Shown here piece by piece: positions 35,382 through 47,210 of a stretch of DNA of 64,000 nt. The notes beneath the pieces were generated by a model. It had not been told where the DNA came from. It saw nothing but the letters and a program-made list of their open reading frames with translations, and ran no database searches. The stretch lies in contig CM041465.1 of the NCBI GenBank assembly GCA_023213395.1, positions 150,295,741-150,359,740 on the forward strand. Direction: 5' to 3'. Within the stretch, counting starts at the first letter, position 1, and the number at the start of each line of letters is the position of its first letter. Both the position numbers and the translations under genes were made by a program. Origin of the DNA: Cycas panzhihuaensis. Its lineage: Eukaryota > Cycadophyta.

Positions 35382-35726
35382 TATGGTGATCCTTCACCAC
35401 ATGAGGCATTGAATTAGTAGAGGTCAAGGTTAATGCTAAGGAAATTAAATAATAAGAAAATAGAGGATTGGGTAGCTTAAAGGTAGGTAGGTGAAGATAA
35501 TATTATGAGGAGAGGGTGAGGTTTTTACTATATATACTCCACCCTCTATATTATGATAGTTATGTTATGTTAATAAAATGATTATTGTTAGAGCTCATTA
35601 TGGTGTATCTTTGTTTGTCTTTGGTGTACTTCATATCCATCTTCCACTCCATCCACTTCCATTATTTTTGGGTTCTCTTACTCTATTTCTATATATTATA
35701 GAGGTAATAGGGCCGAGCCTATTACA
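35382..35726 (+). repeat. 5' LTR of Element E
   Basis: Starts TATGGTGATCCTTCACCAC and ends CCTATTACA. An open frame at 35578-35781 lies across its end and is not a gene. Confidence 0.8.
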
Positions 35727-35728
35727 TA

Positions 35729-35740
35729 TGGTGTTAGAGC
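35729..35740 (+). other. Primer-binding site of Element E
   Basis: TGGTGTTAGAGC, 10 of 12 matches to the initiator-Met site, two bases after the LTR. Confidence 0.7.
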
Positions 35741-37189
35741 AAGGTTATTTAGCAAATTTCATTTTTACTTTTCTACTTTAATGTAGGTTTTTGTAGGCAT
35801 AACTATAGTTTGGCTTATCAATAAAGTACATTTTTGGGAGTATAAGTACTAGAATTTCTAAGAAGTAATAGCAAATTTAAGATGAGAAGACCCATTTTAT
35901 AAATTTTAAGTAGTTGCACTATAGGTTTTAAGGTAAAATTATGAAAATTACAGTAAATTTAATTTTAGCCTACTATCAGGCATTACCTTTGGGGCTAAAA
36001 ATATACTACCTTAATTTCAAATGGCCATAAATTTAGCTACAAGTATCTAATCAAATTTTCCTTTCTTTTTTTCAGTTCTATGTAATTTAAGTCTACTTTT
36101 CATTAGAAGTGGTCTCAAGTTTATTGCAAATATGAGGAGAACGTTATCATCATTTTAGTAAAAAGTATTATTGTGGTCACTGAAAACCCTAAGAGAAAAC
36201 CTCCTTAAAATGGACATAATTATTGGAATTATAATTTAGAGGCCATTATTTTGAGCTATATTTTATACATCTTGGAACTATTTTATTCTATATATTAAAT
36301 TTTAAAGTTAGGATTTTATAATTACATAATACTTTATATGATACTTTTTGCTTTATTATAGAAGTCATTCAAACTATGGCTAAAAAGTCATTGCCATTGA
36401 GTCTCTAATACTTTATTGTAATTAAAATTCTCAAAAAGAAAGAAAAGAAAGGGGCTTGTACTAATGGGGCTAACATGCTATAAACACCTCCATTATCATA
36501 TCTTCTCTTTCCTCTTCTTTATTTTAGCTTGTACAATGAACCTTATTCTTATAGTAAAAATGCTAATAATAGTTAAAAATATGTAAAACTATGTGAAGCA
36601 AATGAATAAACTACTCGATAATTGGGTATCTACACCAAGGGAATGAATGCAATAGGAACAGGATGTAAAAGACCAACATTAATAAACTAAAGAGGATATT
36701 AGGAAGTAACATGACCCAACTCAAAGGGATGTGGAAGACCATTTAGTTGTAGAAGGAATGGAGAACCATGATAAGAAAATTGAACACCCTACTTCACCTA
36801 CATCTTCTCCAAAAGATAGTATCATCAAGCCTTAAGTAGTTCTCCTAAAAGAAGTTAATGTTTTACCTATTATACAAGGTAAACTTTTAGATGATAAGGG
36901 TGACCTTCTTCTCTCTCATGGTGGTGTGCCATCAATATTTAGCTGGTAGGAGCATTTGGGTCTTACTTTTTGTGAATCCCCATATTACTATATCATTAGG
37001 CCTCATTTTTTTATGATGCCTATCTAAGAGGGCCACATTTCTTTATTACATGTTCTCACACAATGGGAGATGTCTATATATCAATAATTGTAACATCACT
37101 TTACAAGGATGACACATCTACCTATGACATTATAATAATAAAAGATGATGGATAAATCTCCATATATATAGATGCTTTAAGGGAAAAGC
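35741..37189 (+). other. Interior of Element E, coding-like remnants
   Basis: Segments around 36660-37010 translate into fairly stop-poor plus-strand stretches, for example PTSPTSSPKDSIIKP and KEVNVLPIIQGKLLDDKGD. These suggest a former open frame of unknown identity. I recognise no pol motif. A YWNYNLEAI segment near 36222 is faintly gag-like only. Confidence 0.5.
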
Positions 37190-37207
37190 ATCTAAAGGGG
37201 GAGGGAA
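37190..37207 (+). other. Polypurine tract of Element E
   Basis: ATCTAAAGGGGGAGGGAA directly before the 3' LTR. Confidence 0.8.
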
Positions 37208-37555
37208 TGTGGTGATGCTTCATCACATAAGGTATTATATTAGTAGAGGTCAAGGTTAGTGAGGGTAAATGTTAAGGGAATTAAATAATAAGGAAATAAG
37301 GGATTGGGTAACTTAAAGGTAGGTGAATATATACTATGATGAGAGAATGAGGATTTTTCTATATATTCTCCACCTTATGTATTAATGGTTATGTTATATT
37401 AATGAAAATATTAATTTTGGAGCTTACTGTAATGTGTCTTTATTTGTCTTTAGTGCACTTTATATCCATCTTCCACCCCATCCACCTCCATCATTTTTAG
37501 GTTCTCGTGCTCTATTTTTGTATATTTGAGAGATAATAAGGTCAAGCTAGTTATG
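37208..37555 (+). repeat. 3' LTR of Element E
   Basis: Starts TGTGGTGATGCTTCATCAC and aligns along its length with 35382-35726, about one difference in ten by eye. Confidence 0.8.
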
Positions 37556-37560
37556 GATTC
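37556..37560. repeat. Target-site duplication GATTC, right (Element E)
   Basis: Four of five bases equal to 35377-35381. Confidence 0.55.
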
Positions 37561-40240
37561 ACTATGTGTGTTTATCTCTCTACATCTACCTAATGAGTGC
37601 TATTCCACAATTCTAATTGACCCAATATCCCTTCAACATGGTGGCATTTTCCATCACTTGGTTCTTCCTTAATAACTTCAAATTTCACTTTATTTATTTA
37701 TTTTTTTGAATCTATATAGTTTATAACATAGTTGACTTCATATAAGCATTTGAATTTTAATGCCCTAGGGATCTACATACATGATAACACTACTAGATTC
37801 TTCTAATAAATTCCCTATCTAATAAATTTCCTTGTCTCTAATGTATTTCTTAAATTTAGAACTAGCACTGAAAATCCTACATAACTCTTATGTTTCTTTT
37901 TACCAATAGAACCTTGATAATAGAAAACACCCAACTTGTAATATTATATTCCATATCATAGATCCTTTCTTTTAATGCTAAATACTTGATTGTATTTCTT
38001 CTTTATAATTTATTGGAATATATTTATCCCTTGTGATATTATTTTAAATCTAGTCTACTATTTACTTATGTAAAGGGAGTTATGCTTTTCTTAGTATAAA
38101 ACCTAAAGTCAAGGTACACTTAAGCAAAAAGAGACAAATCCCAAACCACAACCAATAGTATCTTATGTGTGATGAAACCCTGTGAAAGTATGATCGCTAG
38201 TTGTTCCTAAATATAACAAATTATATGACTTTCAATAAAGAAAACTTCTTGACTTGCAACATATATAAATATTACTTCTATTCTTTTGATAAAAATAAAT
38301 TAAATAGGGAATAAAGGATACTCTTACTTGATTTAATACTTGAGGACATGTGACCATTTCATGTGTGTATGTTTCCTTATTGTTTTGCTCATGCGACTTC
38401 TTTCATTCCTTCTACCTATAAGGCAATATCATAAGAGAAACTGTTAAGGCAATTGTTGATCATTAGAGAAACCAAATACAAACCTATATAAGGGGAAGCA
38501 AGTGTGCTTCTAAATAGGGATAAGGCAATTATTTGTGTATGTATTTTACATATATTTATTTCAGTGAGTAGCCACTTGACTAGTTCCTCCAAAGTAATAA
38601 ATCAAAATGAGTAGAAAAGAATACAAGGAAATGAAATAAAATGTATGTGTAAATAAACAAAAATAAAATATAAAAGAAAGATCGAACTGAATAAATTGAT
38701 CTAAATTTCACAACAAGAGTAATCTAAAACATGTTACTTGAGTGCTAGCAACTAATAGGTGGCAACAATGTGAGTTCATTCCAACCAAAAAAAATCATAA
38801 AGAAATCATATCAAAATTGAAGGTATTGAGGGTATTTATAGTGAAAATAAAGAGGACAATAAGAGAAAAAATATATCAAAACATATTGTGAGGTCAATAT
38901 CTTAGACTAATAAACATTAATTGCATTCCCTATTGTGAAGTTAGTCTTAAGTGTCAAGAGACTAAACCAATGGGAAGAAGGTAGAATTGTAAAAGGATTT
39001 TAACTTTATTATGCAATGCTTATTTTTGACATCTGATCATTGGATTTATATTTAATGAAGGAGATCTATATAATGGGATATATAAAAATCAATAATTATA
39101 TTTAACATTAAGGTAAAAAATACAAAACAAAGATTAATGTATGTGAAAAACCATAAAAACACTTATGTTGACCAAAATAAATTGTTGAGAAGGGCATGGA
39201 CTTTTGTTTAACTTAGAAGATCATTGACTCACAGGAGAACTTCACCACATGTTCGACTCATGTAAACTAACTCATAGGAGTATGGGCTTATGTCAAGTTG
39301 AAATGGATGCTTAAAGAAGTTAAGAGAGAGTGTGAAATAATAACAAAAATCATGCAAGTGAAATAATAATAATTGAGAAATATTGTAATAGAAAAACTAT
39401 ATCAAGCGATTATTATAATTGAGTGTATGACCTACAATGTTATATCTCCATAATGAAAAGGGTGATATAGAGAATAAACCCCCTATGATCATTAGTAAAA
39501 GAGGTGTAATATACATGGACAAACTAGGTAAATGCTCAATCACATGTAATGTGAGGCAGATGACAAGTAAGTGCAAGTAATCAAATATAACATCAGACAA
39601 ATAACAAGCAATAATATGCTATCTAATACATATTTAACATTTAAGAGAAAAATCACATCTAAAATTCTTAGATTTTAGAAAAAACATCCAAACTTGAAGA
39701 AACATCTACTAGTTGAAGTAACCACCATATTCCTTTTATTCCTTATAATATTACAACTCCAACTGGATCTCTTATCTTAATGTTTATATTTAATTTTGGT
39801 TTTGTTTAAGTTTTCTATTTTCCTTATCTTTGTCCTCCTCCCTTGCCTTTCTAATTATCAAAAGTGTAGAGTGTTTTTTATTTTTCAAAATTATTTTGGG
39901 TGCCCCTAATAACACTAAGTATGTCTCTTCTTTTTGCATGGCAAATTAACCCTAAGGAGGCAAGTGATAAAACCCCCTAAAAAAATGTCATAATAACCCA
40001 TTGATTCTATGTTGGAGCTTATGGATATTTTATAGCATTAACTCCTAAGCCTTTTTAGGAACTACTAAGTTACTAAAAAGGAAATATGGTCTAATGAAAT
40101 TTCTAACATATTACAATCAACCAACTACATAAGAAACAACCATGTAAAAAAGTGGAAAAAATATATCTTTACAAATTTAAATTGGCTAGAGAAAAAGCTT
40201 ATAATGGTCACATATCTTTATTACATTCCAAATAATTACT
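37561..40240. other. Unassigned AT-rich region (2.7 kb)
   Basis: No open frame with a recognisable motif on either strand, no pair of terminal repeats and no RNA gene. It contains A-rich runs around 38600-38900 and 39100-39400. It is the longest stretch of the window without an assignment and may be very old element or host spacer. Confidence 0.5.
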
Positions 40241-40284
40241 AGTTAAACTAACCTCCCTCTTCAAATTTTATTTTATATCTAAAA
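40241..40284 (-). other. Possible foreign LTR edge and polypurine tract at the copy B breakpoint
   Basis: Minus strand shows a TTTGAAGAGGGAGG stretch followed by TTAGTTTAAC. That is the arrangement of a polypurine tract and a decayed LTR start, but from a family different from Copia-2. Weak evidence from one copy. Confidence 0.3.
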
Positions 40285-42137
40285 CATTAAATTTAACCAT
40301 GTTGTACCTTTTAGATACCTCAAGACCCTTTTTGTAGTGTTCCAGTATTTTATTCTTGGGTCATGCATGTAACTTAAAATCAGACCTACAGCATATAAGA
40401 TGTTTGGTCTGGTTGTTGTGAGGTAGATGAGGCTACCAATGAGTTGCCTATACAGAGTGGCAATGACACATGGTTTCTTTTGATCTAGAATTAGGTTACG
40501 ATTCACTTCTATGGGAGTAGAGCATAGATTGCATTCTTCCATTTAAAATTTAGTTAGAAAGTCTTTAATGTACTTGCTCTAGCATAGAGAGATTAAATTA
40601 CTTTAATGATCAACTTGGATTTCTAAATAGTAGTTGAGAAGCCCCAAGTTAGTCATCTCAAATTTGCCTTCCAATTGACTCTTTATGTTAGATATTGATT
40701 CTTCATCATCACTAGTGAGAATCATATCATCAACATATATCACTATTATAGTGATTACACCATCCCTATTTTTTATATATAGACATGAGTCTGTGTTGCT
40801 CCTCTAGAAGCCATTATTGTAAAGATGGTTATCATGTTTCGTATACCATGCATGGGGAGTTCATTTTGGTCTATACAATGTCTTTTTCAACTTGCAGACT
40901 AGGTGCTCTTGTCCTTCTTTAACATATCCATCAGGTTGAGACATGTAAACCTCCTCTTCTAATTCGCCATTTAAGAAGATACTTTTCATATCCAGCTAAT
41001 ATATCTTCCAATTTTTTTATGCTGCCAGAGCTAAAACCATTCTTACTGTGTCTAGTTTAGCCACTGGAGAAAACATTTCTTCATAATCTACACCTATTAT
41101 TTGGGTATAGCCTTTCACAACTAATTTGGCTTTAGATGTTTCTATTTTTTAATCCAATCACTTTTTGATTTTGTAGACCCATTTGTAATTTATAACTAAT
41201 TTATTGGATGGAAACTTAACCACTTTCCAAGTATGGTTTTTAATTATGGAATCTAGCTCAACATCTATGGATTTCCTCCATTCAACATGTTCCTTTGCTT
41301 CAGTGAATGATTCAGATTCTACATGACTAAACAGAGCTTTTAGCTTTTAGCTCCTTATTTTGTAGGAAAGAATTTCACTTTTCCCTTCCTCTATATTTTT
41401 GAGGTACCATTTAGAAACCCTCTTTTCCTTTTTGCCTTCTTTAGTCCTTAACTCTTTTGGAGAGACTTCTTCTTCTTGAGGAGTAAAGTCTAAATGAGAA
41501 CTTTAAGGTGAAATAGACTCTTTTAAAATTTCTTTTGTAGTTATACATGACTCTTCTTTTGTAGGAGTATCTAGATAGACTATCTAAGGTGTTTTCTCTA
41601 TCATTGGAATTTGGCTTATACTTTCTTCCTTATCTTCTTCATTAAAAATATCATCTTGGCTTATATACATTTTATTTGTTTTGGGAATTATGTGCTTGTA
41701 GGCCTTGGAGTTTTTGTAATATCCTACCATAATGTATTCTATACTTTTTAACTCTAGCTTTATTCATTTTTTATCTAGTATATGGAGGAAGACTTGGCTG
41801 CCAAATACCTTAAGGTGACTTATGTCCAATTTCCTTCTAGTCTAGGCTTTCTCTAGAGTAAGATGGTCTACTACTTTGGTTGGGCTCCTATTTAGTAAGT
41901 AGCAAGTTGTGCTACCTGCTTCAACCCAATATATTTTTGGAATATTCTTTCCAAGCAACATGCTACATGTCATCTCCATGATAACTCTATTTTTTCTTTC
42001 TGCTACCCCATTAGATTATGGTGTGTATGGAGTTATGAACTACCTTTGTATCCCTTTAACTTTGTAGTATTCCAAAAATTCTTTGGAAATGTATTTACCT
42101 CCTCCATCAGACCTTATACATTTTATTTTAGAATTAG
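40285..42137 (-). pseudogene. Copia-2 B pol: integrase C-part, reverse transcriptase, RNase H start
   Basis: Counterpart of 1485-3324. RNase H onset with CSTPIEVNRNLIL and LYRQLIGSLIYLTTTRP (40440-40500), SDIKSQLEGKF-like and IYVDDMILT-like boxes near 40730, [15 protein letters not shown]-like block near 40960, integrase remnants to 42137. The RNase H end and the 3' LTR are absent in this copy. Stops occur in many of the same places as in copy A. Confidence 0.83.
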
Positions 42138-42488
42138 TGTTGGGATAACCCCCAATGTGTCTAAGGAGTTGTGTGCCTAAGGCCCCTTAAAGCCACCTTT
42201 GAGGCCCCCTAGGGCACCTAGAGCCAAATATTAGTTGCCTACATCTATCATAAGCTGATCCAACATTCTTAAGGTGTGTGATTTATTTATTAAAAGTAAT
42301 TTTTAATATTATTTTGAATTATTTTAGCTAACATGCAGGTCAGGTTGAGGCACTTGCCACCTCCCCAAATTTCTATATATAGGATGGGAATACCTCCCTA
42401 ATGTTTTTTCAACACTGCCATTATTTGGAAATCATATGTTAATTTAACATGCATTCATCATAGTCTTGCTATACTCTTCTACAACCCA
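42138..42488 (+). repeat. 5' LTR of Copia-3 B
   Basis: About 351 bp from TGTTGGGATAACCCCC to ACAACCCA. It shares GTGATTT and GGTCAGG with the 5' LTR of copy A. Confidence 0.83.
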
Positions 42489-42492
42489 CATT

Positions 42493-42504
42493 TAGGATTA
42501 GAGC
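42493..42504 (+). other. Decayed primer-binding site of Copia-3 B
   Basis: TAGGATTAGAGC, the counterpart of 3679-3690. Confidence 0.6.
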
Positions 42505-44950
42505 AACCTAGTTGGCAGTTGGCATATAATCGTATGACTTCACGGCTCATTTTTGTTTATATTGGTATGTGAATAATATTATGCTTTATATTAAGGTTTA
42601 ACTTTAGAAAATTGACATTTATTATTTAACCTTTTTTTGTTTATATATTCGTGCATTTATACATATGTGGCTCCATTGTTTTTTATCGATTCCAGCTTCA
42701 CTGTATTCAAATGAAACTATCCTATATGACTACTCATTACAATCAAAATTAAATTTTCTAGCCCATGGTGAAAACCATTTATGATTTAGCTGCTTATTCT
42801 AAGAAAAATCACTCTCTGAGTCTTAGTTCTCAATTTTGAGCTTGATTCACTCCTCTACTTCGTTCTTGCTCCATAAAGCTTCGTTTGGCTTAAAATTTTA
42901 CTGACGACCAGCTATCCTAACACTGTTAAAGTTAAGATGTTGTATCAAGGCTAACTACTCATTAATTAGAAAATTTTGAAGTTTTTCTTCAAGATTCTTT
43001 TTAATAAATTAGATTTAAAGGTCTTTTATCTATAAGTAAACTCTTTTTATATATTTTATAAGGTTATATTTTAGTTTTATAATATTTTTATCTTATAATA
43101 CTATTTTAAGCCTATAAAGGGATCCCTATACTTACTCATTAAAATCTTGAGCTACAGAAGTCAGATTTTCGAAGGTCAGATCCGTTGGAAAGCTAATTTG
43201 ATATTATTTAATTCAAGATGGATTTTATTTAATTCTAAGTTCATTTAGTAGGGTTTTGAGGCAACTTATTTCTAGCTCCTTATTTAGTCCTAATCAGTAT
43301 CACTTTGTAACGTTTCATATATTATATGATCTCAAAAGGTTATATTTGATTTATTGTTTACTAACAACTCATTCTTGAAGTTTTTATCATCTCTTGTTTG
43401 TATTTTCAAGTTTCTTTTTGCAGCAAATAGCTAGTTCTTCATGACCTTAGGCTAAGAGCAACCATTTAACGAAACGGGTACTTCTTTATATTATGGTTGT
43501 TTATTTTCTATAAGAAACTTATCTTACTTCAAGCATTTCTATTATAGGAGGCAAATTTGCACTTTAATTCTTATTTTTACTATTTTTAAATAAATAACTA
43601 CTCTTTTCTATTTTGAAAAAGATCATTTGTATTTGCCTAAGCTACTCTTTATTTTTGAAAATTCAAGCTTTAAAAAAAAAAGTCTTATTGATCTTCTATA
43701 TTTTCTTTATTATTAAGGTAATTTTATTTTCGCATGCTTAAATGTTTTATTTGATTTTCATGAAAGATTCTACCTAGTTTATTTATAAACCTATAAAGGA
43801 GCTTCTTATTATTTGTTTATCTTACTTCAAAAAATATTTGTAATCATCTTCATACATCCTTAGTTCATTGGTTCATACATCCTAAGTTCATTGGTTCATA
43901 CATCCTAAGTTCATTGGTTCTTACTCATTCTAAAATCATTTTTCTTAGAAGTGCATAGTAAAGGCATACTTACAAGTCTTTTCTTATTCATTTTATGCAT
44001 CAAAGGTTCACTTAGTATTCTTGATTCAAGGGCATTTAATATTGGAAGTTTCATTGATTCATTATTTCACTTATAAAAGCTACATATAGTTACTTGTGTT
44101 TGAAAAGCATTGACTTGCATATTGACATTCCGTTTTTGGTTTATCAAGAGAAGTTATTTCTTGAATATTTTTTTCAAAAGTTTATTATATCATTTATTCA
44201 TTCTTGCTTAGTGGATATTGTTCTTTTTTTAAGTTATGTCTTTTTGTATAAAAAGAACCTTTCAAAACCCTAGGTAAAACCACATCATTGATTAATTTAT
44301 TTTCACATTAAAAAGATAATCCCAAATAAACCACCTGTATTTTCCATCATTGTAAGGGGAATGGTCAGAACCCTTGAAGTTACCACCTTACACATACTAA
44401 TTAGACTACTCATTTTAGATGAGGATAGCCATTAGCTATCAGGTGTATTTGGTGGCAAGCTGAGGTGTAGAACCTTTTTCTATTTAGTGTTTGGAGACTA
44501 AGAGTTGACCTGGAGAGGGTGAGTGCCTTGGTTCAAGCAACCTTTACCGCTAGATCTATCGCTAGGCATAAGTCCAGTGTAGGTAGGTCCACAATTCTGG
44601 GGGATGTAAAAACCTTCTTAGCAGCCCACATACTAAGGTATATAGAGCCTAAAGTTTACGTACTGGTATATTGGGTCCCTATTTTCCATCTGTGGGCAGG
44701 CACCATTAGACAGGATAGCAACTGAAGGATTCCCTAAGAGAACCCTAAACTTACAACCTCGTAGCCTTATTAGATACTAGTTTATTTTTTAAAACTTTAG
44801 GCAAATCTTGGGTTATTTAAACTTTGTGCAAATATCAAACTCAAAACTTTTTCAAACTTCAAATTCAAATCCTTTTTTGAAATTTAAATTCAACTTTTGT
44901 AAACTTAATCCTTATTTGTCACCTTTGTTTAATAAAAGATTTAGTTCAAT
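42505..44950 (+). other. Copia-3 B leader (non-coding), uninterrupted
   Basis: About 2.4 kb between primer site and gag ATG, showing the leader without Gypsy-A. The empty CATCT site is at about 43845. The frame at 44519-44725 is not conserved in copy A and is not called a gene. Confidence 0.7.
43851..43919 (+). repeat. 23-bp minisatellite, three units
   Basis: Units begin CATACATCCT at 43851, 43874 and 43897. Copy A has two units. Confidence 0.85.
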
Positions 44951-45024
44951 ATGGCTTTCAATTTTAGCAACATGATTATTACTAAATTTGACATAAATAA
45001 ATTCTTAAATTAGAGTAGGAGGAT
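44951..45024 (+). pseudogene. Copia-3 B gag, first 25 codons
   Basis: Starts ATGGCTTTCAATTTTAGC and gives MAFNFSNMIITKFDIN, the N-terminus of Copia Gag. Interrupted by Gypsy-B and resumed at 50694. Confidence 0.75.
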
Positions 45025-45029
45025 AAGAC
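45025..45029. repeat. Target-site duplication AAGAC, left (Gypsy-B)
   Basis: AAGAC here, GAGAC at 50689-50693. Copy A has GAGAC at the unoccupied site near 12932, so the left copy mutated. Confidence 0.75.
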
Positions 45030-45578
45030 TATAGCATTCCAAAATATGGTTTAAAATATAGCTTATTACTATTCAAATTGAAGGCCTCTGAACAATAATT
45101 CCAATGGTCTAGATGAAAGTTAATTCTGACTTATATATAAAAAGTTATGACTATTTAAAGTCAACGTACCAATTTTTTGAGAAGTTATGGCTTACTTCTA
45201 TTTGAGCTGTATTAAGAAGATTATCACCTTTTCTAGATGACTTCTATTACTATCTTTCAACTACCTATAGAAAGAGGATTTGTGGCCTCATTTTACATCA
45301 TTAGAGAAGTCTTGGACTGCAATATTTTTGGCCCTTTTAGGAGCATTATGGAGGGCACCTCGCCTCAAAGAGGGATTCATTATCAACAATAATTGCATAG
45401 TCATTTAGTAATCTTGTATTTATTTGGTTTTAATTCATTTCATACCATTTTATATGTCATAAGTATCTAAGTGGATTTGTATTATTGCTCTCTTGATTGG
45501 ATATTTTGCAAGTGCATTTGGTAGATATTTTGTCTATTTCTATAAAATCTGTTAGAAGAATTATGTAAGGTTACTACA
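45030..45578 (+). repeat. 5' LTR of Gypsy-B
   Basis: Starts TATAGCATTCC (TG decayed to TA) and ends TTACTACA, one base before the primer site. Confidence 0.87.
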
Positions 45579-45579
45579 A

Positions 45580-45591
45580 TGGTATCAGAGC
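45580..45591 (+). other. Primer-binding site of Gypsy-B
   Basis: TGGTATCAGAGC, a perfect initiator-Met-tRNA site. Confidence 0.92.
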
Positions 45592-45614
45592 TTCATTTGA
45601 GGCAAGTATTTAGC

Positions 45615-46790
45615 ATGTCTGTACAAGAAATATCTGAGATTTTTTTTTTCAATAGAATGAAGTTAAGGTCAAGAAAAATCACAATAGGAAAAATGGTGCT
45701 CCAAGCCTCCTATGGAATCGAGGACGTGTAAAAAAGGGTGGACCATTTAGATGGTAGTATCATGCTAATGCAAACCGAGTACAAGGAATTGAAATCAAAT
45801 ATATAAGAAATTTGTGATATTCTGTTGGCTCCAAAAAAACATTTTGGATTTCAAAGTGGAGCTAAAGAAGAGGAGCAGAGCCAAGAAGAAGGGGAATACT
45901 TAGGAGATCAAGTTGGGATTGATCTTAAGGGAACTAAATTTTAGCTAGAAAAATTTGACCCAGATAGATCCCAGGATATTCATAGTTGGATGATACAAAT
46001 GGAGGTCTACTTCAAAACCACCCATTTAACCAATAAGGAAAAATTAGTGGTGGAATCATTGCACTTATACAAAAAAGCCTTACAATTTTTTCATTGGTGG
46101 CAAAGAAATTATGAGGGAATAATCCACTACAATTAGAATTTTTTTAAGAAGTCTCTATTCCAACAATATGAAGATACAACGAAAATGGATTATTTTACCC
46201 AGCTTACTAGGTTACAACAGGTTGGTATGATACAATCTTATATTGAATAATTCCAAGCACTGCATAGTATGGTGGATGCCCATATTAGTGAACCTCAACT
46301 CGTAGAAGTATATATAGCAGGTCTTCGAGGTAATATTAGGTACCGAGTAAAGACCATAGAAGTGAGCTTCCTGACTGATGTTATACGCTATGCTAGGAAC
46401 ATTAAAGTAGAATTTAGAGAAGGAAGATACAGTTTCATTTATTAAACTGAGTTTAAAAGACCTCCTAGCCAGTAATTTGAACCAAATTTGACATAGTCTA
46501 GAACTAAAGTCGGTGCTCCTACAGGGGAGAAAAAAGATGAACAAATGTCAAGAGCTGAACATATCAAGAATGGAACATGTTTTCATTATGGAGGAAAGTA
46601 TAATCAGGAACATATATACCCTCTTAAGAAGATGTTCATGATAAATAATAAAGAAGACCCTCTCCCTGATGAAACTAGGAAAGAAATTATAGAAGTAAAA
46701 GCATTGGTCTAAGAAGATGAAGCCCAGATAGAGGAGTTATTGAGTACAGACCTAGACAATATTTATATATCACTTTAAGCCATTACTGGG
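45615..46790 (+). pseudogene. Gypsy-B gag
   Basis: ATG at 45615. Charged N-terminus, then the capsid core: LEKFDPDRSQDIHSWMIQME (about 45948-46005), KEKLVVESLHL, ALQFFHWWQRN near 46080, FTQLTRLQQVG near 46195, VEVYIAGLRGNIRY near 46300. A knuckle CFHYGGKYNQEHIYP near 46578-46620 has two Cys replaced by Tyr. Stops at expected Gln or Trp codons, including TAG near 46135 and 46250. Confidence 0.85.
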
Positions 46791-47210
46791 GAGACGTGCA
46801 CACCACAGACATTAAGATTTTTAGGGTTAATAAAAAATATAGAGGTTTCTATTTTGGTAGATAGTGGTAGTACCCACAATTTCATAAATCGTCCTACTAC
46901 AGAAAAGTTAGGTCTCATAGTAAAGCCACTTAATACAATCCAAGTGGCAATAGCAAATGGTAGGACTATGCCTTGTGGTGGTTATTACCAGTAAGTAAGA
47001 TTACATATTACAGAGTGCTTGACCTTAACTTACATGTTTGCCATGCCTATTAGTGGGGTTGACATGGTTCTAAGAATACAATGGCTTCAAACCTTGGGAA
47101 ACATTGTTACTAATTTTTGGACACGGTTTATGTGTTTTCACCAAAAGGGATGTAAGTACAAGTTACAGGCTCTCGACATTCCTCCAGTACAATTGGTATC
47201 ATCTCAGTGA
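46791..47210 (+). pseudogene. Gypsy-B aspartic protease
   Basis: ILVDSGSTHNFINRP near 46852-46895 keeps the catalytic Asp-Ser-Gly. TIQVAIANGRTMPCGG and MPISGVDMVLRIQWLQTLG follow (47040-47100). Two stops precede and follow the core. Confidence 0.87.

Larger units (their letters stand above)
35382..37555 (+). mobile_element. Element E, 2.2-kb non-autonomous LTR retrotransposon
   Basis: Two similar direct repeats of about 345 bp flank 1.5 kb. The 5' repeat is followed by a primer site, the 3' repeat is preceded by a clear polypurine tract, and near-identical five-base repeats flank the whole. The interior has no protease, integrase or reverse transcriptase. It is too short for an autonomous element. 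Confidence 0.8.

Noticed and set aside
35578-35781. Open frame of 67 codons starting with MIIVRAHYG
   Set aside because: It lies across the 5' LTR end and primer site of Element E, and the matching part of the other LTR is not open, so it is a chance frame.
43851-43919. Three evenly spaced repeats, CRISPR-like at first glance
   Set aside because: Units are directly adjacent without spacers and lie in a plant retroelement leader; it is a minisatellite.
44519-44725. 68-codon open frame in the Copia-3 B leader
   Set aside because: The corresponding copy A sequence (about 12420-12620) is interrupted, and no protein motif is present.
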